Source: Pseudodesulfovibrio thermohalotolerans (GTDB lineage Bacteria; Desulfobacterota; Desulfovibrionia; Desulfovibrionales; Desulfovibrionaceae). From it: DNA of 64,000 nt. Location of the stretch: contig NZ_CP120635.1 of NCBI RefSeq assembly GCF_021353295.2, positions 2,249,501 through 2,313,500 on the forward strand, written 5' to 3'. Position 1 is the stretch's first letter; the number at the start of each line of letters is the position of its first letter. Positions 34,493 through 42,986 of this stretch are shown here, one piece after another. Below the pieces are notes generated by a model that was not told where the DNA came from, did not search any database, and saw nothing but the letters and a program-made list of their open reading frames with translations. Made by a program: the position numbers and the translations under genes.

Positions 34493-35792
34493 CCCGGGCT
34501 TCCCGGCGGCGCTTGCGCGGCCCCTTGGTTCCGAGGGTCCGGTAGGTCACCTCCAGAACGCCCGCCCCGCCGAAGAGCGCGGCCAGCACCCAGACATTGG
34601 CCGGATCGTCGCCGACGCTCTGCCAGACCATGGCCCCGAAAGCGGCGGCGCAGGCCACTACGCCCAGGGCGGACAGAGTCCGGCCCGCCCCGGCGTCCTC
34701 ATCCTTGAAATTGGCCGCGTTGACCACGGCGAACAAGGACAGGAACCCCGCGCTGCCCAGGGTGGAGATGAAGGAAAGATCGCCCACGTTGGCCAGAATG
34801 AGGGCGAGCGCGGACGTGACCAATAGGCCCTCGGCGGGCGCGCCCCACATCTGCCGTTCAAGCTGAACCGGCAGTTCCCCTTCCTTGGCTATGGTGTAAC
34901 AAAGCCGTGAGGAGCCGTAGAGGGTCGCGTTGATCGCGCTGAACGTGGACAGAAGCGCGGCTACGGCGATGAGGGTAAAACCGGTCCGTCCCAGGAACGG
35001 CCTGGCAGCTTCCGCTAGGGCGTAGTCGCGGGCCCCCGTGATGGCGTCAAGCGGCAGGTTGCCCACCACCACGACGGCGATGGCCACATAAAGCAGGATC
35101 ACGAAGCCCACGGATAGATAGAACGCGAGCGGCAGGTCCCGCTCGGGATCGCGGATTTCCGCGCCGGTATTGGCAATGAGCTCGAACCCCTCGTAGGCCA
35201 CGAAGATAATCATTCCCCCCGCCACCAGGGGCAGCATCGGAACCCAGGTGTCCGGGGCCAGCCGCGCGGGCTCCACGCCCTTGACGCCGACTACCAGGAA
35301 GAAAAGCAAAATGGATATCTTGACGACCACCACGTAGGTCTCGGCCTTGCCGACCACTTTGGCGCTGGTCAAATTCAGGACTGCGGGCACGATGATCGCC
35401 AGGGATATCAGTCCGTGCCGCACCAGCCAACCGGTGTTCTCCGGGAAGAACACGGCCCCGTATGAGCCAAAGGCGTGGGCATAGAGGGCAAGCATGACGA
35501 CATAGGAAAACCACAGCAGCACATTGAGCGCGCCCACATGCATGGAGTTGCCGAAAATCCGATCCAGGAAGACCACGGTTCCGCCCGCCCCGGCGTATCG
35601 CACGGACAGCCGCGCATAGGAGGAGGCGGTGACGAGGGCGACCAGTCCGGCCAGCGCGAAAGCGACGGGCGTGCCGCCGCCCGCCAATTGCACGCTCAGT
35701 CCCAGCACGGCGAATATGCCGCCGCCCACCATGCCTCCCACCCCGATGGAGACCGCTCCCCACAGGCCCATTTTGTTGTCCTTCACGACCAT
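34476..35792 (-). CDS. APC-superfamily amino acid permease
   Basis: 438 residues, about 12 hydrophobic spans. The first span GVGGMVGGGIFAVLGLS carries the G-I-F-type substrate motif of APC transporters, and AYEGFELIANTGAEIRDPERDLP is the conserved amino-acid permease loop. Substrate is not predictable. It is convergent with ycaO (17 nt overlap). Confidence 0.88.
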   Translation of the reverse strand: MVVKDNKMGLWGAVSIGVGGMVGGGIFAVLGLSVQLAGGGTPVAFALAGLVALVTASSYARLSVRYAGAGGTVVFLDRIFGNSMHVGALNVLLWFSYVVMLALYAHAFGSYGAVFFPENTGWLVRHGLISLAIIVPAVLNLTSAKVVGKAETYVVVVKISILLFFLVVGVKGVEPARLAPDTWVPMLPLVAGGMIIFVAYEGFELIANTGAEIRDPERDLPLAFYLSVGFVILLYVAIAVVVVGNLPLDAITGARDYALAEAARPFLGRTGFTLIAVAALLSTFSAINATLYGSSRLCYTIAKEGELPVQLERQMWGAPAEGLLVTSALALILANVGDLSFISTLGSAGFLSLFAVVNAANFKDEDAGAGRTLSALGVVACAAAFGAMVWQSVGDDPANVWVLAALFGGAGVLEVTYRTLGTKGPRKRRREARVTRTL

Positions 35793-36053
35793 ATCACGCT
35801 CCGTTTACGGCTGTCGGCCGGGATTTCCCCGCTCCTGTGAGAGGACAGAATACTCCAATCCATCCCATCGATAAAGCCGACGCCGCCCTTCGCCTCACCG
35901 CCCGGCCACAAACGGCCAAAAGCATTGACTCGCCGCAGGATTGCACGATATTGAAACTACCTCGCGCCGGGGGAAAATCGGATAGGCAAAACAAGCCCGG
36001 TCCTTGAACAGGCCGGTTCGCATTTTCCTTCCCCGAGCGGATACCGCACATAT

Positions 36054-36140
36054 GCCGGAGTGGTGGAATGGCAGACACACGGGACTTAAAATCCCGAGAT
36101 CCTTAGGATCGTGAGGGTTCAACCCCCTCCTCCGGTACCA
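36054..36140 (+). tRNA. tRNA-Leu (TAA)
   Basis: 87 nt with an encoded CCA and a long variable arm typical of class II tRNAs. The anticodon stem CGGGA/TCCCG encloses CTTAAAA, giving anticodon TAA. It reads UUA and UUG, rare codons in a GC-rich genome. Confidence 0.96.
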
Positions 36141-36151
36141 TTTATACAACA

Positions 36152-36184
36152 AGTTAGGCCGGTTCTCCGGCCTAACTGCTTTTC
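36152..36184 (+). terminator. Intrinsic terminator of tRNA-Leu
   Basis: An 11-bp stem AGTTAGGCCGG/CCGGCCTAACT with a TTCT loop is followed by GCTTTT, 12 nt after the tRNA. Confidence 0.85.
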
Positions 36185-36389
36185 TGCGACCAAAACGCAA
36201 ACGTTCTGGCCCTGCTTTCCCTTTTTTCCCGTTCGGGAATTACGCCCCGCTCTCCGTTTCTGATGAATGGATCAGAATCGACCAAAGACGTGGACACCGC
36301 CAATGACAGCGACTGCGATAATGTTTGATCGTTTCATGTGAAAGTATGCTCTTCACGGGCAGCGGAGATTTTCCGCTGCCCGGGTAATA

Positions 36390-38801
36390 TTAGCGGTCGG
36401 ACTCCATGCGAATGCTCTCCGCATACAGACGGGCTTCGATATACTGGGAAAGAGCGGCCACGGCGCGATCGCACACTGGGAAGATCGGCACGCCACTGTT
36501 GTGTAATGCATCGCGCATGGGGTCATACAGCCTGCCGCCATCGATGACGCCGACAACGGGCTTGTCGCTACGGCCGACAACCTCCGCCAGAAGCTGCACA
36601 ATGCCGCTTTCCGCCTTCATGTCGAAAGCCGGAACATCCGTCTCCAGCAGCGTGTGCATGGCCGGGGAAAGCGGATCAAGGCCTACGACAACCGCATCAA
36701 CACCTTCGTCATGGGCGAGAATATCGGTAATTTCGGCATGGGCCTGGTCGTCGGCAGAGGGATTGATGTCCAGGGGATTGTGCACGGTCACGAGCCCCGA
36801 CAGTCTCTTGGCGTCCAGGATTTCCGTGATCTTCTGATGGGATTCGGCTGAGAACGAAGCCAACTGCATCTGGTAATCGTCGGAGTGAATCGAATCCGCC
36901 ATACCCACGGTTTCGAACCCGGCCCCGGATACGGCCGCGAGACGGTTGCCGTTGATACGTTTCCCGGCCATGTTCTCCGCCAGCAGGAAGAGGTCCTGGA
37001 ACTCCGTGAAATTGCGGGCGACGATGGCCCCCGCCTGCCGCACGCAGGATTCGCAGACCATGTAATCGCCAGCCAGCGAGGCCGTGTGTCCAGAGGTCGC
37101 GCTTTTGCCTTCGGGAGTGCGTCCCGCCTTGTAAAATACCACCTCCTTGCCCGCCAGCACGGCTTCCCGCACAGCGGTGCAAAACTCCAATCCATCGAGA
37201 TCGTTGAACCCTTCAGCGTAGACAGCGATAACGTCCACTTCTGTGGAATCCCTGAAGTGTTTGACCATGTCGCCCAGCGTCAAATCGGTCTGATTGCCCA
37301 TGGAAATCATGTATGCCGGCTTCATTTCCGGACACTGCGAAGAGCGATGCAACATGAAGGCCCCGGACTGGGATACCAACGCGGCGCGCCGATACGCGGA
37401 TTCGCGGTCCTTGGGCAGCTTTTCCTCCGGAATGAACCAGGTGTCGTACTTGCCCGGACGGGAAACCACGCCCATGCAGTTTGCTCCAAGAAAAACAGGC
37501 CCGCCGTCACCGTTCCCGTGCGCCTCGTCAATGGCCTCAATGACCTTTTGCGCGCGCTCGCGGCTTTCTTCTGTCTCGCCCATGCCGCCGGGGATGAGCA
37601 TGACGGAATTGGCGGCGTCGAAACGGATGATTTCATCCACCAAACCCGGCACCTGGTCGGCTCCCACGGCCACGACGAACATGTCCATCTTTTCGGGCAA
37701 ATCCGCCAGGTTGGGATAGCACTTCACGCCGTCGATCTCGTCCACTCCCTCACGGAGCAGGAAGATGTCTTCCTTGGCGAATCCTTCGGCCAGAATGTTG
37801 TCGAGGATGATGCGGCCGAAATTCCTGCGCTTGGTGGAAGCGCCGATCAGGCCGATCTTTCCGGGATGCAGAAGGTTCTCGATCTTGCCGATGGGACGCC
37901 GGTTCTCCCTCTCGCGGGGAGACCCGAACTTGCACATGCCGTCCAGGGGAACCATGAGGAAATCCGTGAAGGCGTATGGATTGATTTCCATTTCGTTGAT
38001 GACGAATTCGGCATCCGGATTCATGGGGGAATAGTGGCGGCCCATTTCGATGAAGGAAGAGAAGCACTCCACCAACTGCTCGTCGGTGACAATGCGACGT
38101 TGCCCCCGAGTCAGGCCAGCCAGCTTCCTGTATGAAATGGTTTTGCGGAAAAGTTCGAAGAACGCCTTGCCGTCAATCAACTCGCAGGACGCCGCCACGA
38201 TGGCCTGCCCCTTGCGAAACCGTTCGGCGTACAATTCCGTATCGGTGCCGCCCAGGCCCGCCGAAACAACCATGCCGAATTCACGGGTGTTGCGCAGGCC
38301 GACGATGAGCTCGTTGCCGAACGCCGAGGAATCCGGCGGCATGAATTGGACCATGAGCACGCCCTTGAGGTCCCTGCGGATGGCGGCGACGAGGTTCTCT
38401 CCGGCAAGTCCCCGATATTCCGCGGGAGCGTGCTCGGGCGCAAGGTTTATCATGTTCGCGTAATTTTCCGGGACGTCGTACAACATTCTCCGGACAGCCG
38501 AACGAATTTTATCCGGGTTCTTGGGGACCACTCGAACGCCGCCGACCTCGGTTTTGTGGACGATGGTCGGAGAGACGATCTTGAGAACGACCTTCTCCCC
38601 GGGCAACGCGTTCAATTCGTCATCGGAAGAACGCGCCCCGCGAGGAAGCAGAATGCACTTGGGAGGCGTTTCGGCTCCCGACCGGCCCAACAGGTTATAT
38701 ACTTCGTATTCAAAAAGATAATCGCGGCCTTCCTCTCTGGCGGAGCGGAAAAGGTCGGAAATGGCGTCAAATTCAATGGCGACGCTGTTCAGTACTTCCA
38801 T
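36390..38801 (-). CDS. ADP-forming acyl-CoA synthetase, swapped-domain type
   Basis: 803 residues from the ATG at 38801 (MEVLNSV, with AAAGG eight nt upstream). The order is ATP-grasp (beta) domain first, with YLFEYEVYNLLGRSG, VVLKIVSPTIVHKTEVGGV and EMEINPYAF, then the CoA-binding/ligase (alpha) part with GASTKRRNFGRIIL, IPGGMG and the phospho-His motif SGHTASLAGDYMV. Such enzymes convert acyl-CoA, ADP and phosphate to acid, CoA and ATP, the energy-yielding last step of amino-acid or pyruvate fermentation, or run in reverse. Last gene of the minus-strand run that begins at nhaC. The frame extends upstream into a decayed dehydrogenase fragment. Substrate (acetyl, propionyl, branched-chain or aromatic) is not resolvable. 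Confidence 0.88.
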   Translation of the reverse strand: MEVLNSVAIEFDAISDLFRSAREEGRDYLFEYEVYNLLGRSGAETPPKCILLPRGARSSDDELNALPGEKVVLKIVSPTIVHKTEVGGVRVVPKNPDKIRSAVRRMLYDVPENYANMINLAPEHAPAEYRGLAGENLVAAIRRDLKGVLMVQFMPPDSSAFGNELIVGLRNTREFGMVVSAGLGGTDTELYAERFRKGQAIVAASCELIDGKAFFELFRKTISYRKLAGLTRGQRRIVTDEQLVECFSSFIEMGRHYSPMNPDAEFVINEMEINPYAFTDFLMVPLDGMCKFGSPRERENRRPIGKIENLLHPGKIGLIGASTKRRNFGRIILDNILAEGFAKEDIFLLREGVDEIDGVKCYPNLADLPEKMDMFVVAVGADQVPGLVDEIIRFDAANSVMLIPGGMGETEESRERAQKVIEAIDEAHGNGDGGPVFLGANCMGVVSRPGKYDTWFIPEEKLPKDRESAYRRAALVSQSGAFMLHRSSQCPEMKPAYMISMGNQTDLTLGDMVKHFRDSTEVDVIAVYAEGFNDLDGLEFCTAVREAVLAGKEVVFYKAGRTPEGKSATSGHTASLAGDYMVCESCVRQAGAIVARNFTEFQDLFLLAENMAGKRINGNRLAAVSGAGFETVGMADSIHSDDYQMQLASFSAESHQKITEILDAKRLSGLVTVHNPLDINPSADDQAHAEITDILAHDEGVDAVVVGLDPLSPAMHTLLETDVPAFDMKAESGIVQLLAEVVGRSDKPVVGVIDGGRLYDPMRDALHNSGVPIFPVCDRAVAALSQYIEARLYAESIRMESDR

Positions 38802-38822
38802 GGTAAAACCTTTTTGGTTGTT

Positions 38823-39077
38823 CAGCAGCGGCCTCGCGGCCTTGTACCACCGCTTGAGGACATCTTCCCTGCGCGGATCAGCCGGATCAAAATCGATACA
38901 GGGTTTGGTGGCGCAGAGATGGGGACCGGACGCCGCGAACTTGATCTCCATTGTATGGGCAAGAGAAACGACCTCATGCTCATCAAGTCCTTTGCGCATC
39001 ATGGCCCAGCCGCCTACGGCTCCGCCTCGCAGGGAATCGATGACGTGCCATCCCTTTGCCTCCGTTTCGGAATCATT
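38823..39077 (-). pseudogene. Remnant of a Glu/Leu/Phe/Val dehydrogenase, in frame with the acyl-CoA synthetase
   Basis: Reading 39077 to 38823 gives 85 residues that match the N-terminal domain of NAD(P)-dependent amino-acid dehydrogenases: WHVIDSLRGGAVGGWAMMRKG, EVVSLAHTMEIKFAASGP, then ATKPCIDFDPADPRREDVLK and RWYKAARPLL. Family members continue with YYGTGGDLNVDE and an NAD-binding domain; here the sequence jumps to NNQKGFTMEVLNS, the start of the synthetase. The upstream end is a TGA at 39078-39080. I read it as a deletion scar that removed most of a dehydrogenase and joined the rest to the synthetase frame. A stable read-through protein from the ATG at 39002 (870 residues) cannot be excluded. 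Confidence 0.65.
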
Positions 39078-39149
39078 TCATTCAAAAACGATCTCAGGTT
39101 GCTTTTATTCAAAGGCGTTAAGCAGTTTCTTTGTTTGCTCAACTCCATA

Positions 39150-39422
39150 TCAATTTGAATGATGATTTAAACATCGAGCCAAGTGGGCCACAAATTCCGC
39201 CAACAGGGAATCTTCGAGATTTTTACACTGATAGTTTGTGCCATCCACCGAAATAACTGGCGTTTTCCCTTTCAGTCCTTGCCTTGCTATCTCCAGATAA
39301 CAGGTGGTTACTCGGACACAAGCCGAGACCCCTTCGTTTTTCAGATGGGTCCGGAGCCGTCTGGCGGCTCGTTCAGCCCGGTTTGTGTCAGGGTCCAGGA
39401 TGGTGATTGTTATCCCTGACAT
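39150..39422 (-). CDS. Small Cys-containing protein, unknown
   Basis: 90 residues, mixed alpha/beta, with four cysteines (CVRVTTC, YQCK, RCLNHHSN). The N-terminus ITITILDPDTNRAERAARRL and the KTPVISVDGTNY strand resemble a thioredoxin or glutaredoxin-like small fold, but there is no CXXC. It starts seven nt after the thioredoxin-reductase stop, so it is in the same operon and may work with that system. Function unknown. Confidence 0.55.
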   Translation of the reverse strand: MSGITITILDPDTNRAERAARRLRTHLKNEGVSACVRVTTCYLEIARQGLKGKTPVISVDGTNYQCKNLEDSLLAEFVAHLARCLNHHSN

Positions 39423-39429
39423 GCTGGAC

Positions 39430-40344
39430 CTACCGCGTAGTGTGTATGAAACGTTCGGCTTCCAGAGCCGCTATGGTGCCATCCGCCATTGCCGTGGTGA
39501 TTTGCCGGTATTTCTTGGGACGCACATCGCCCGCGGCAAACACGCCGGGCAGGGAGGTCGCCATGACGTCATCCGTAATGATATAGCCATGCTCGTCGAG
39601 ACGCAGTTGTTTGGCAAAAGCGTCGGTGCCGGGCTGTTGGCCCATGAACACGAACACGCCGTCGCATTGCAACTCGCTCTCCTCACCGGTCTCCATATTG
39701 CGGAGGGTAACGGATTCAAGTTTGCCGTTTCCATTCAACGACAGGACTTCCGTGGAGTGCCGTGTGGAGGCGTTTTCCCTGGCCGCCAATGCATCCTGTG
39801 TGGATTGGGCGGCGAAGAAGCGGTCCATTTTCTCTACCAGAGTCAACTCGCTGACGCCGAGATCAAGCAGAGCGATCGCCTCGTCGAATCCACTGTTGCC
39901 GCCCCCCACGATGAGCACCCGTTTGCCGATATAGGGCGCGCCATCGCAGATGGCACAGTAATGGACCTGTTCACAGTCACCGGCCACGGGAAGAGGAACC
40001 GGCTTGCGGCCTGTGGCGACAATGACCGCCTTCGCCGTATACGTCTCGTCGTCCGCCTCGATCCGCTTTACAGCCCCGGACAGGTCCATGGAGTCGATGC
40101 AGACCGCTTCCTCAACGGTCACTCCGAGCGACTCGACTTGCTTCTGCATTCTCTCCATGAGTTCCATGCCGCCGATGCTGGCATAGGAAGGCATGTTCTC
40201 CACTTCTTTGGTCCAGTTGACCAACCCGCCACAGGCATTTTCATCCAGCAACAGAACATCCAGGTTCGCTCGGGCCGTGTACACGGCTGCGGTCATGCCT
40301 GCGACGCCGCCGCCGAGAATGATAACGTCATATTCATTACTCAT
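39430..40344 (-). CDS. Thioredoxin reductase-like flavoprotein
   Basis: 304 residues. FAD site GGGVAGMTAAVYTARA at the N-terminus, redox-active CAIC at residues 130-133, second dinucleotide motif VGGGNSGFDEAIAL, and FAD-binding GVFAAGDVRPKKYRQITTAMADG. In NADPH-type enzymes an HRRDxFR motif follows the second strand; here it is LVEKMDRFFA, so the hydride donor may not be NADPH. Only 17 nt downstream of the thioredoxin stop. Not assigned trxB because of the altered cofactor motif. Confidence 0.88.
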   Translation of the reverse strand: MSNEYDVIILGGGVAGMTAAVYTARANLDVLLLDENACGGLVNWTKEVENMPSYASIGGMELMERMQKQVESLGVTVEEAVCIDSMDLSGAVKRIEADDETYTAKAVIVATGRKPVPLPVAGDCEQVHYCAICDGAPYIGKRVLIVGGGNSGFDEAIALLDLGVSELTLVEKMDRFFAAQSTQDALAARENASTRHSTEVLSLNGNGKLESVTLRNMETGEESELQCDGVFVFMGQQPGTDAFAKQLRLDEHGYIITDDVMATSLPGVFAAGDVRPKKYRQITTAMADGTIAALEAERFIHTTR

Positions 40345-40361
40345 GATCGACTCCGCCGCGA

Positions 40362-40676
40362 CTACAGGGATGCATGGAGCGCTTTCAATTCACGCGGATT
40401 CATGAGGCCGGAGTAAATGTTCGCAACCTCGCCGTTTCGGATGAAGATCAGCGTGGGAACGCGCTCAAAACCGAGTTCCGCCATGAGATCCCCTTTGACT
40501 TCGCTGTCAACACAATACAGTTCGGTTTCAGGAGACTTGGCGCCGAACTTCATAAGTGCCTTTTCCATGTTCTTGCAGTGCGGGCAGAGCTCCTTGTAAA
40601 AAATGACGATGGCGTCATTGTAGGAACGGAAAAGCTCGGATGAGGCCTGATCTGTGATATTCTTTATTTCATTCAT
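40362..40676 (-). CDS. Thioredoxin-family protein (CPHC active site)
   Basis: 104 residues. Active site CPHC at residues 31-34, then the cis-Pro in RVPTLIFIRNG, about 40 residues later, all as in thioredoxins; the usual WCGPC is replaced by LCPHC. A soluble cytoplasmic protein without signal peptide. It lies between the Crp/Fnr regulator and the reductase, which is probably its partner. Confidence 0.85.
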   Translation of the reverse strand: MNEIKNITDQASSELFRSYNDAIVIFYKELCPHCKNMEKALMKFGAKSPETELYCVDSEVKGDLMAELGFERVPTLIFIRNGEVANIYSGLMNPRELKALHASL

Positions 40677-40693
40677 TGATTTATCTTGTTTTG

Positions 40694-41371
40694 TTAGTGG
40701 TATGCTATGGCGGCAAGGGCTTCCATGTTCAGAATCTGCAATTTGTTATCCCGCAGTATCTTTATGAGCCCAACTCTCTCAAGCGATTTGAGCGCCTTGT
40801 ATAAGGTGGCTCGATGCACTCCCAGTATGGACGCGATATCCTTCATTCGCAGTGAGCCGAGCGAAACAATATCATTGGAAGGCAGATCCATTGAATTATA
40901 GCGCAGAAGCACGAATTTCACGATTCGTTGCATCATAGTGTCGAGCCCCAACGAAGCCAACTGATTGCTGAGGACATTCACTTTTTGAGAAAGCGTGTAA
41001 ATAATATCCTTCGCAATACAGGGGTGCGTTTCCAGCATTATGTCCACCGTCTCCTTGCAAAAGGAGTAGACCACGGCGTCCTTGTGGCAAACAAAAGAGC
41101 TGTCGATCGGTTCCTTGGTGAAAAAGGGCACCTCACTGAAGAGCGAATTCTCTTCCACATGCATGATGATCTTTTCGTTGCCGCCAGAGGATGTCCGCTT
41201 CATGGACACGGTTCCGGACTGGAGATAGCGCAACTCCGTCACCAACTCCCCCGCGAAGACAATATGCTCGCCCTGTTTGAACTCTTTGCGGACACCCAAA
41301 GGCAAAACCTTATTCCAGGCGCCGCTGTTGACTTTTATTCGCCAGAATTCGTTTACATGCGGTGCCGACAT
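40694..41371 (-). CDS. Crp/Fnr-family transcription regulator
   Basis: 225 residues. N-terminal cyclic-nucleotide-like beta barrel (FKQGEHIVFAGELVTELRYLQSGTV), a central dimer helix, and a winged HTH with MKDIASILGVHRATLYKALKSLERVGLIKI. It lacks the N-terminal Cys cluster of Fnr, so the effector is not a 4Fe-4S cluster of that kind. Two Cys (CHKD, CKETVD) and the adjacent thioredoxin make redox sensing possible. Its site may be the perfect palindrome near 44.56 kb. Confidence 0.88.
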   Translation of the reverse strand: MSAPHVNEFWRIKVNSGAWNKVLPLGVRKEFKQGEHIVFAGELVTELRYLQSGTVSMKRTSSGGNEKIIMHVEENSLFSEVPFFTKEPIDSSFVCHKDAVVYSFCKETVDIMLETHPCIAKDIIYTLSQKVNVLSNQLASLGLDTMMQRIVKFVLLRYNSMDLPSNDIVSLGSLRMKDIASILGVHRATLYKALKSLERVGLIKILRDNKLQILNMEALAAIAYH

Positions 41372-41409
41372 ATCGTCTCCCGTGCGGGGAAGTTGGTCTT
41401 GCGCGAATT

Positions 41410-42969
41410 TTAACTGGTTCGCAGTTCCCCGATGTACAGTTTCAATTTTTGCAGCAATTCCTTGGCCTTTTCGGGATTGCTTTTGATGATGTTCTCCAAC
41501 TGGAATGGGTCCTTGCGGCGATCAAAGAGTTCATCCATATGCGGCACCGAAACTTTCGCCCCGGGAACGCAGGTCCACATCTCCTCTTTCATCTCCAACT
41601 TCGCGGACTGTGCGCCCGCGTTGCCGCCGGAACCGGAACCATCGTAGAATATCTTGTTCATGGAGTCCGTGTCGATCTCCTTTTGAATCCAGTGTATATA
41701 GCTGTAATCATGGTTAATAATAGACCAGGACATGCCATAATAACCAGCTATGGCGAAATCGCGGACCGTATCGGTCTCGCCGCGCATGACCGGCAGCAGA
41801 CTGATGCCGTGCATGTCGTCGGCATCATAAGTCGAGATGCCTTCATGCCCGGTCTGCTCCACCGCATCGGTCCCAAGCCCCAGGCCGTCGAGAAGCGTGG
41901 CGGTAATGTCCACGTTCTGGACAAAGGAGTCGATACGCTTGCCGCCCTTCAAACCGGGAACATGGACCATCAGGGGAACATGCACCAACTCTTCGTAAGG
42001 CCAGGGGCGGCATTTACGCATCAGGCCGTGGCCGTGCTCGCCGGAACCCATTGGCTGCCCGTGGTCGGAAGTGACGATGACCATGGTATTGTCCCAGAGT
42101 CCCTGCGCCTTGAGCGAATCGAAAAGCTTGCCGAGCCACTTGTCGACCAGAGTGACTTTTTCCGCGTAGAGAGCGCGAATGTGAGCGCACTCCTCTTCGG
42201 TCATGACGCCATCGATCTCGGTCCACGGGGCGAGCAGCAGCGGATTCCCCTCGTAATCCGGATTGTACGGGCACGGCTTCTTTTCCCAAACGGACGGCGG
42301 ATCCCACGGCTCGTGGGGATCGAACGAATCGAGCCAAAGGAGGAACGGCCGATTGGGATCACGCTTCTCCTTCAGCCAACTATCCGCCTCGGAGATCACC
42401 ACCGAAGCGTAATTATCCGCATCCGAATGCCAGTTCTGGCGCTGTTTCAAGTAGCACTCGGCTTCCCGGATCAGGGATTTGCTGGAATCGTCGTACTCGC
42501 CGTCCTCATCCTTCTTGAGCCAATTGGGAGAAAGATAGTCCTCTCCCTTGAATTCGGCCTTGAGCGGGACATTGCTGAAGGTTTCGTGATCCAACTCATG
42601 GCCGTTGCAGAAACGGACATAGTCGAATCCACGGGAATAGCCGTATTTGGGGAGACGCATCGGCGGGGTGTCATACACCAAAGCCGTCTGCACATCGCGA
42701 CACCAGAGAACATCGGTGATGGACGTATCCTCCGTGGTCAGCGGACGCCAGCCGCTCTCCGGCAAGGTATACCGTCCCGTAAGGAGGGCTCGACGAACCG
42801 GAATGGTCGGCAGTCCCTCACTGTACGCGTTTTCGAACAGGAAACCGTCTTCGGCGAACTTGTCCAGATTCGGAGTTTTGACTTCCTTGTTCCCGTAACA
42901 GCCCAAGTAATTGAACTGTAGGGTGTCCAGCATGACGAACAGAACGTTTTTGATTTGGGATTTAGACAT
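41410..42969 (-). CDS. Sulfatase-fold hydrolase with Thr nucleophile position
   Basis: 519 residues, an alkaline-phosphatase-superfamily sulfatase (PF00884): VMLDTLQFNYLGCYG, TPNLDKFAEDG, FDPHEPWDPP, VIVTSDHGQPMGSGEHGH. The catalytic C/S-x-P-x-R is replaced by T55-I-P-V-R59, followed by the normal RALLTGRY. Without Cys or Ser there can be no formylglycine, so it is not a classical sulfatase; Thr is the nucleophile in LtaS- and EptA-type enzymes and phosphonate hydrolases of the same fold. No signal peptide: the substrate must reach the cytoplasm, plausibly through the NhaC-type protein encoded 18 nt upstream. Substrate unknown. Confidence 0.88.
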   Translation of the reverse strand: MSKSQIKNVLFVMLDTLQFNYLGCYGNKEVKTPNLDKFAEDGFLFENAYSEGLPTIPVRRALLTGRYTLPESGWRPLTTEDTSITDVLWCRDVQTALVYDTPPMRLPKYGYSRGFDYVRFCNGHELDHETFSNVPLKAEFKGEDYLSPNWLKKDEDGEYDDSSKSLIREAECYLKQRQNWHSDADNYASVVISEADSWLKEKRDPNRPFLLWLDSFDPHEPWDPPSVWEKKPCPYNPDYEGNPLLLAPWTEIDGVMTEEECAHIRALYAEKVTLVDKWLGKLFDSLKAQGLWDNTMVIVTSDHGQPMGSGEHGHGLMRKCRPWPYEELVHVPLMVHVPGLKGGKRIDSFVQNVDITATLLDGLGLGTDAVEQTGHEGISTYDADDMHGISLLPVMRGETDTVRDFAIAGYYGMSWSIINHDYSYIHWIQKEIDTDSMNKIFYDGSGSGGNAGAQSAKLEMKEEMWTCVPGAKVSVPHMDELFDRRKDPFQLENIIKSNPEKAKELLQKLKLYIGELRTS

Positions 42970-42986
42970 TGAACTACCTTATTGAG

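Noticed and set aside
36054..36140. tRNA-Leu as an attachment site of a genomic island covering the nhaC cluster
   Set aside because: I could not find a repeated copy of the tRNA 3' end or an intact integrase in the window; the only integrase-like protein is TunR, which lacks the recombinase catalytic set.
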